Assembly: GCA_965284435.1 (NCBI GenBank)
Contig: OZ260083.1
Span: 1,984,001-2,048,000 of the forward strand
Reading direction: 5' to 3'
Length of the DNA stretch: 64,000 nt
Source: CAIYZT01 sp947461435
GTDB taxonomy: Bacteria > Pseudomonadota > Alphaproteobacteria > Rhodobacterales > Rhodobacteraceae
Shown here piece by piece: positions 62,913 through 64,000 of this stretch; positions within the stretch are counted from its first letter, which is position 1; each line of letters opens with the position of its first letter. Below the pieces are notes generated by a model, which saw only the letters and a program-made list of their open reading frames with translations, searched no databases and was not told where the DNA came from. Position numbers and translations under genes: made by a program.

Positions 62913-63188
62913 ATGGGCACAGTCAGGACGGATGAATTTCGCAAGGATGCGGTGCGGATCGCGCTGACCAGCGGGCTTTCACGCAAACAGATTGCCGACG
63001 ATCTTGGCGTCGGGATGTCAACGCTGAACAAATGGATCACGGCGCATCGTGACACGGATGTGGTGTCGGTTGAGGATCGTGAACTTGCCGTTGAGAACGA
63101 ACGGCTCCGGCGCGAAAACCGCATATTGCGCGAGGAGAGGGACATCCTAAAAAAGGCCACCCAGTTCTTCGCGAGCCAAAAGCCGTGA
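62913..63188 (+). CDS. IS3-family transposase OrfA
   Basis: A 91-residue DNA-binding protein. The helix-turn-helix (KQIADDLGVGMSTLNKWI) binds the IS ends and is followed by a leucine-zipper-like coiled coil (ELAVENERLRRENRIL). AAAGGAG precedes the ATG. Its stop overlaps the orfB GTG, and it carries an A6G slippery run about 35 bases before the end. Confidence 0.92.
   Translation: MGTVRTDEFRKDAVRIALTSGLSRKQIADDLGVGMSTLNKWITAHRDTDVVSVEDRELAVENERLRRENRILREERDILKKATQFFASQKP
63149..63155 (+). promoter_or_regulatory. programmed -1 frameshift site (A-AAA-AAG)
   Basis: AAAAAAG sits exactly in the X-XXY-YYZ phase of the orfA frame (codons CTA AAA AAG). A -1 slip here enters the orfB frame with no stop in between, giving the fused OrfAB transposase, as known for IS3 elements. 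Confidence 0.8.
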
Positions 63189-64000
63189 GGTTTAGGTTCG
63201 TCGAGGAACATCGTGGCAGCTTTGCAACGGATCGGTTGTGTCAGGTCATGAACGTCAGCCCACGCGGTTTGCGGGCCTTTCGCAGCCGCCTTGCCAGCCG
63301 CAGGCAGCACACAGACATGGTCGTTCTGGCCCATATCAAGGAACAGTCGCGCCTGAGCTTGGGCAGCTATGGCAGGCCCAGGATGACGGAGGAGTTGAAA
63401 GAGGTCGGGTTAGATGTTGGTCATCGCCGTGTCGGGCGGCTGATGCGCGAGAACGGGATCGTCGTTGAAAGAACACGCAAATTCAAGGCGACGACGGACA
63501 GCGACCATACGTTCAACATCGCGCCAAACCTGCTGGACCGTGACTTCACGGCAGATCGGCCCAACCAGAAATGGGCAGGTGACATCAGTTACATCTGGAC
63601 CCGCGAGGGGTGGCTCTATCTGGCGGTGATCCTCGATCTGCATTCCCGGCGGGTGATCGGCTGGGCCGTCAGCAACCGCATGAAGCGCGATCTGGCGATC
63701 CGGGCACTGAAAATGGCCATTGCCCTGCGATCACCGCCCAAGGGCTGCATCTTCCACAGCGATCGCGGCAGCCAATACTGTTCACACGACTATCAGAAGG
63801 TCCTGCGCGAGCCTGGCCTCAGAGCGTCAATGAGCGGAAAAGGCAACTGCTATGACAACGCCGCCGTCGAGACCTTCTTCAAAACCATCAAGGCCGAACT
63901 GATCTGGCGCAGGTCTTGGGAAACGCGTCGCCAGGCCGAAACCGCCATCTTCCAATACATCAACGGCTTCTATAACCCGCGCCGTCGGCATTCAGCATTG
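63185..64000 (+). CDS. IS3-family transposase OrfB (DDE integrase), incomplete at window edge
   Basis: At least 272 residues of the catalytic part, in the -1 frame relative to orfA. The DDE triad is visible: D in WAGDISYIWT, D in FHSDRGSQY, and E in AAVETFFKTIKAE. The HTH_21-like N-terminal part precedes it. It overlaps orfA by four bases (GTGA) and may be made alone or, through the frameshift, as OrfAB. The reading frame is intact up to the window end. Confidence 0.9.
   Translation, partial: MRFRFVEEHRGSFATDRLCQVMNVSPRGLRAFRSRLASRRQHTDMVVLAHIKEQSRLSLGSYGRPRMTEELKEVGLDVGHRRVGRLMRENGIVVERTRKFKATTDSDHTFNIAPNLLDRDFTADRPNQKWAGDISYIWTREGWLYLAVILDLHSRRVIGWAVSNRMKRDLAIRALKMAIALRSPPKGCIFHSDRGSQYCSHDYQKVLREPGLRASMSGKGNCYDNAAVETFFKTIKAELIWRRSWETRRQAETAIFQYINGFYNPRRRHSAL

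Larger units (their letters stand above)
62850..64000 (+). mobile_element. IS3-family insertion sequence, right part cut by the window
   Basis: Two overlapping transposase frames (orfA, orfB) in the order and phase of IS3 elements. The left end is not resolved: 62850 (TGGTCTTGTC) is only a guess, and the right inverted repeat lies beyond the window. The element abuts the RHS remnant. Confidence 0.7.

Overview
The window looks like chromosome of an alphaproteobacterium of the Rhodobacterales (Roseobacter/Rhodobacter group). This rests on the gene families (CobS/CobT aerobic cobalt chelatase, B12-dependent NrdJ, DnaE2, a Fur/Mur-type Fur protein), a GTTC-N7-GTTC LexA box, a TTGAT-N4-ATCAA FNR/FnrL box and a TTAA-N7-TTAAC CtrA box. 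No species is assigned.

Region 1 (1-8.1 kb) is a membrane redox, metal and transport cluster. It holds a haem-binding cytochrome b, a cytochrome c with seven CxxCH motifs, a P1B-type ATPase with a TPC metal-site motif, a b561 cytochrome behind a perfect FNR box, an MgtC/DUF4010 membrane protein, an APC permease and an AI-2E family transporter. Low-oxygen control of at least part of it is likely.

Region 2 (8.3-25.8 kb) is the most unusual part: a probable surface-fibre or adhesin locus. Leftward run a CsgG/HfaB-like lipoprotein pore with a C-terminal SPOR domain and a small secreted Ser/Thr/Asn-rich protein. Rightward run a Cys-free 2058-residue repeat protein, a secreted peptidoglycan-binding protein and a small low-complexity lipoprotein. 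They are followed by a two-component system with a 7TM-type kinase and then a convergent 1697-residue RTX protein. A perfect CtrA box lies in the divergent promoter region. The giant protein carries about 25 copies of an SN-centred motif, and the spacing of the last 14 alternates strictly between short and long. I think a dedicated, wall-anchored, curli/holdfast-related export system is the best reading, but it is inference.

Region 3 (26-62.2 kb) is mostly housekeeping. It includes divergent oxyR/katG, a CAU tRNA, purM-purN, dapB, rbfA-DUF2233-truB, an SOS-type dnaE2 that seems to lack its C-terminal OB region, rnd, sufE, pepP-like, cobT, cobS, msrB, a methyltransferase-glycosyltransferase pair, three EamA-type transporters, a desaturase, eno, fur, nrdJ and tgt. 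CobS/CobT make the cofactor that NrdJ needs.

Region 4 (62.2-64 kb) is decayed accessory DNA: a frameshifted RHS-core remnant next to an IS3-family element cut by the window edge, whose orfA/orfB overlap carries a classic A6G slippery site.
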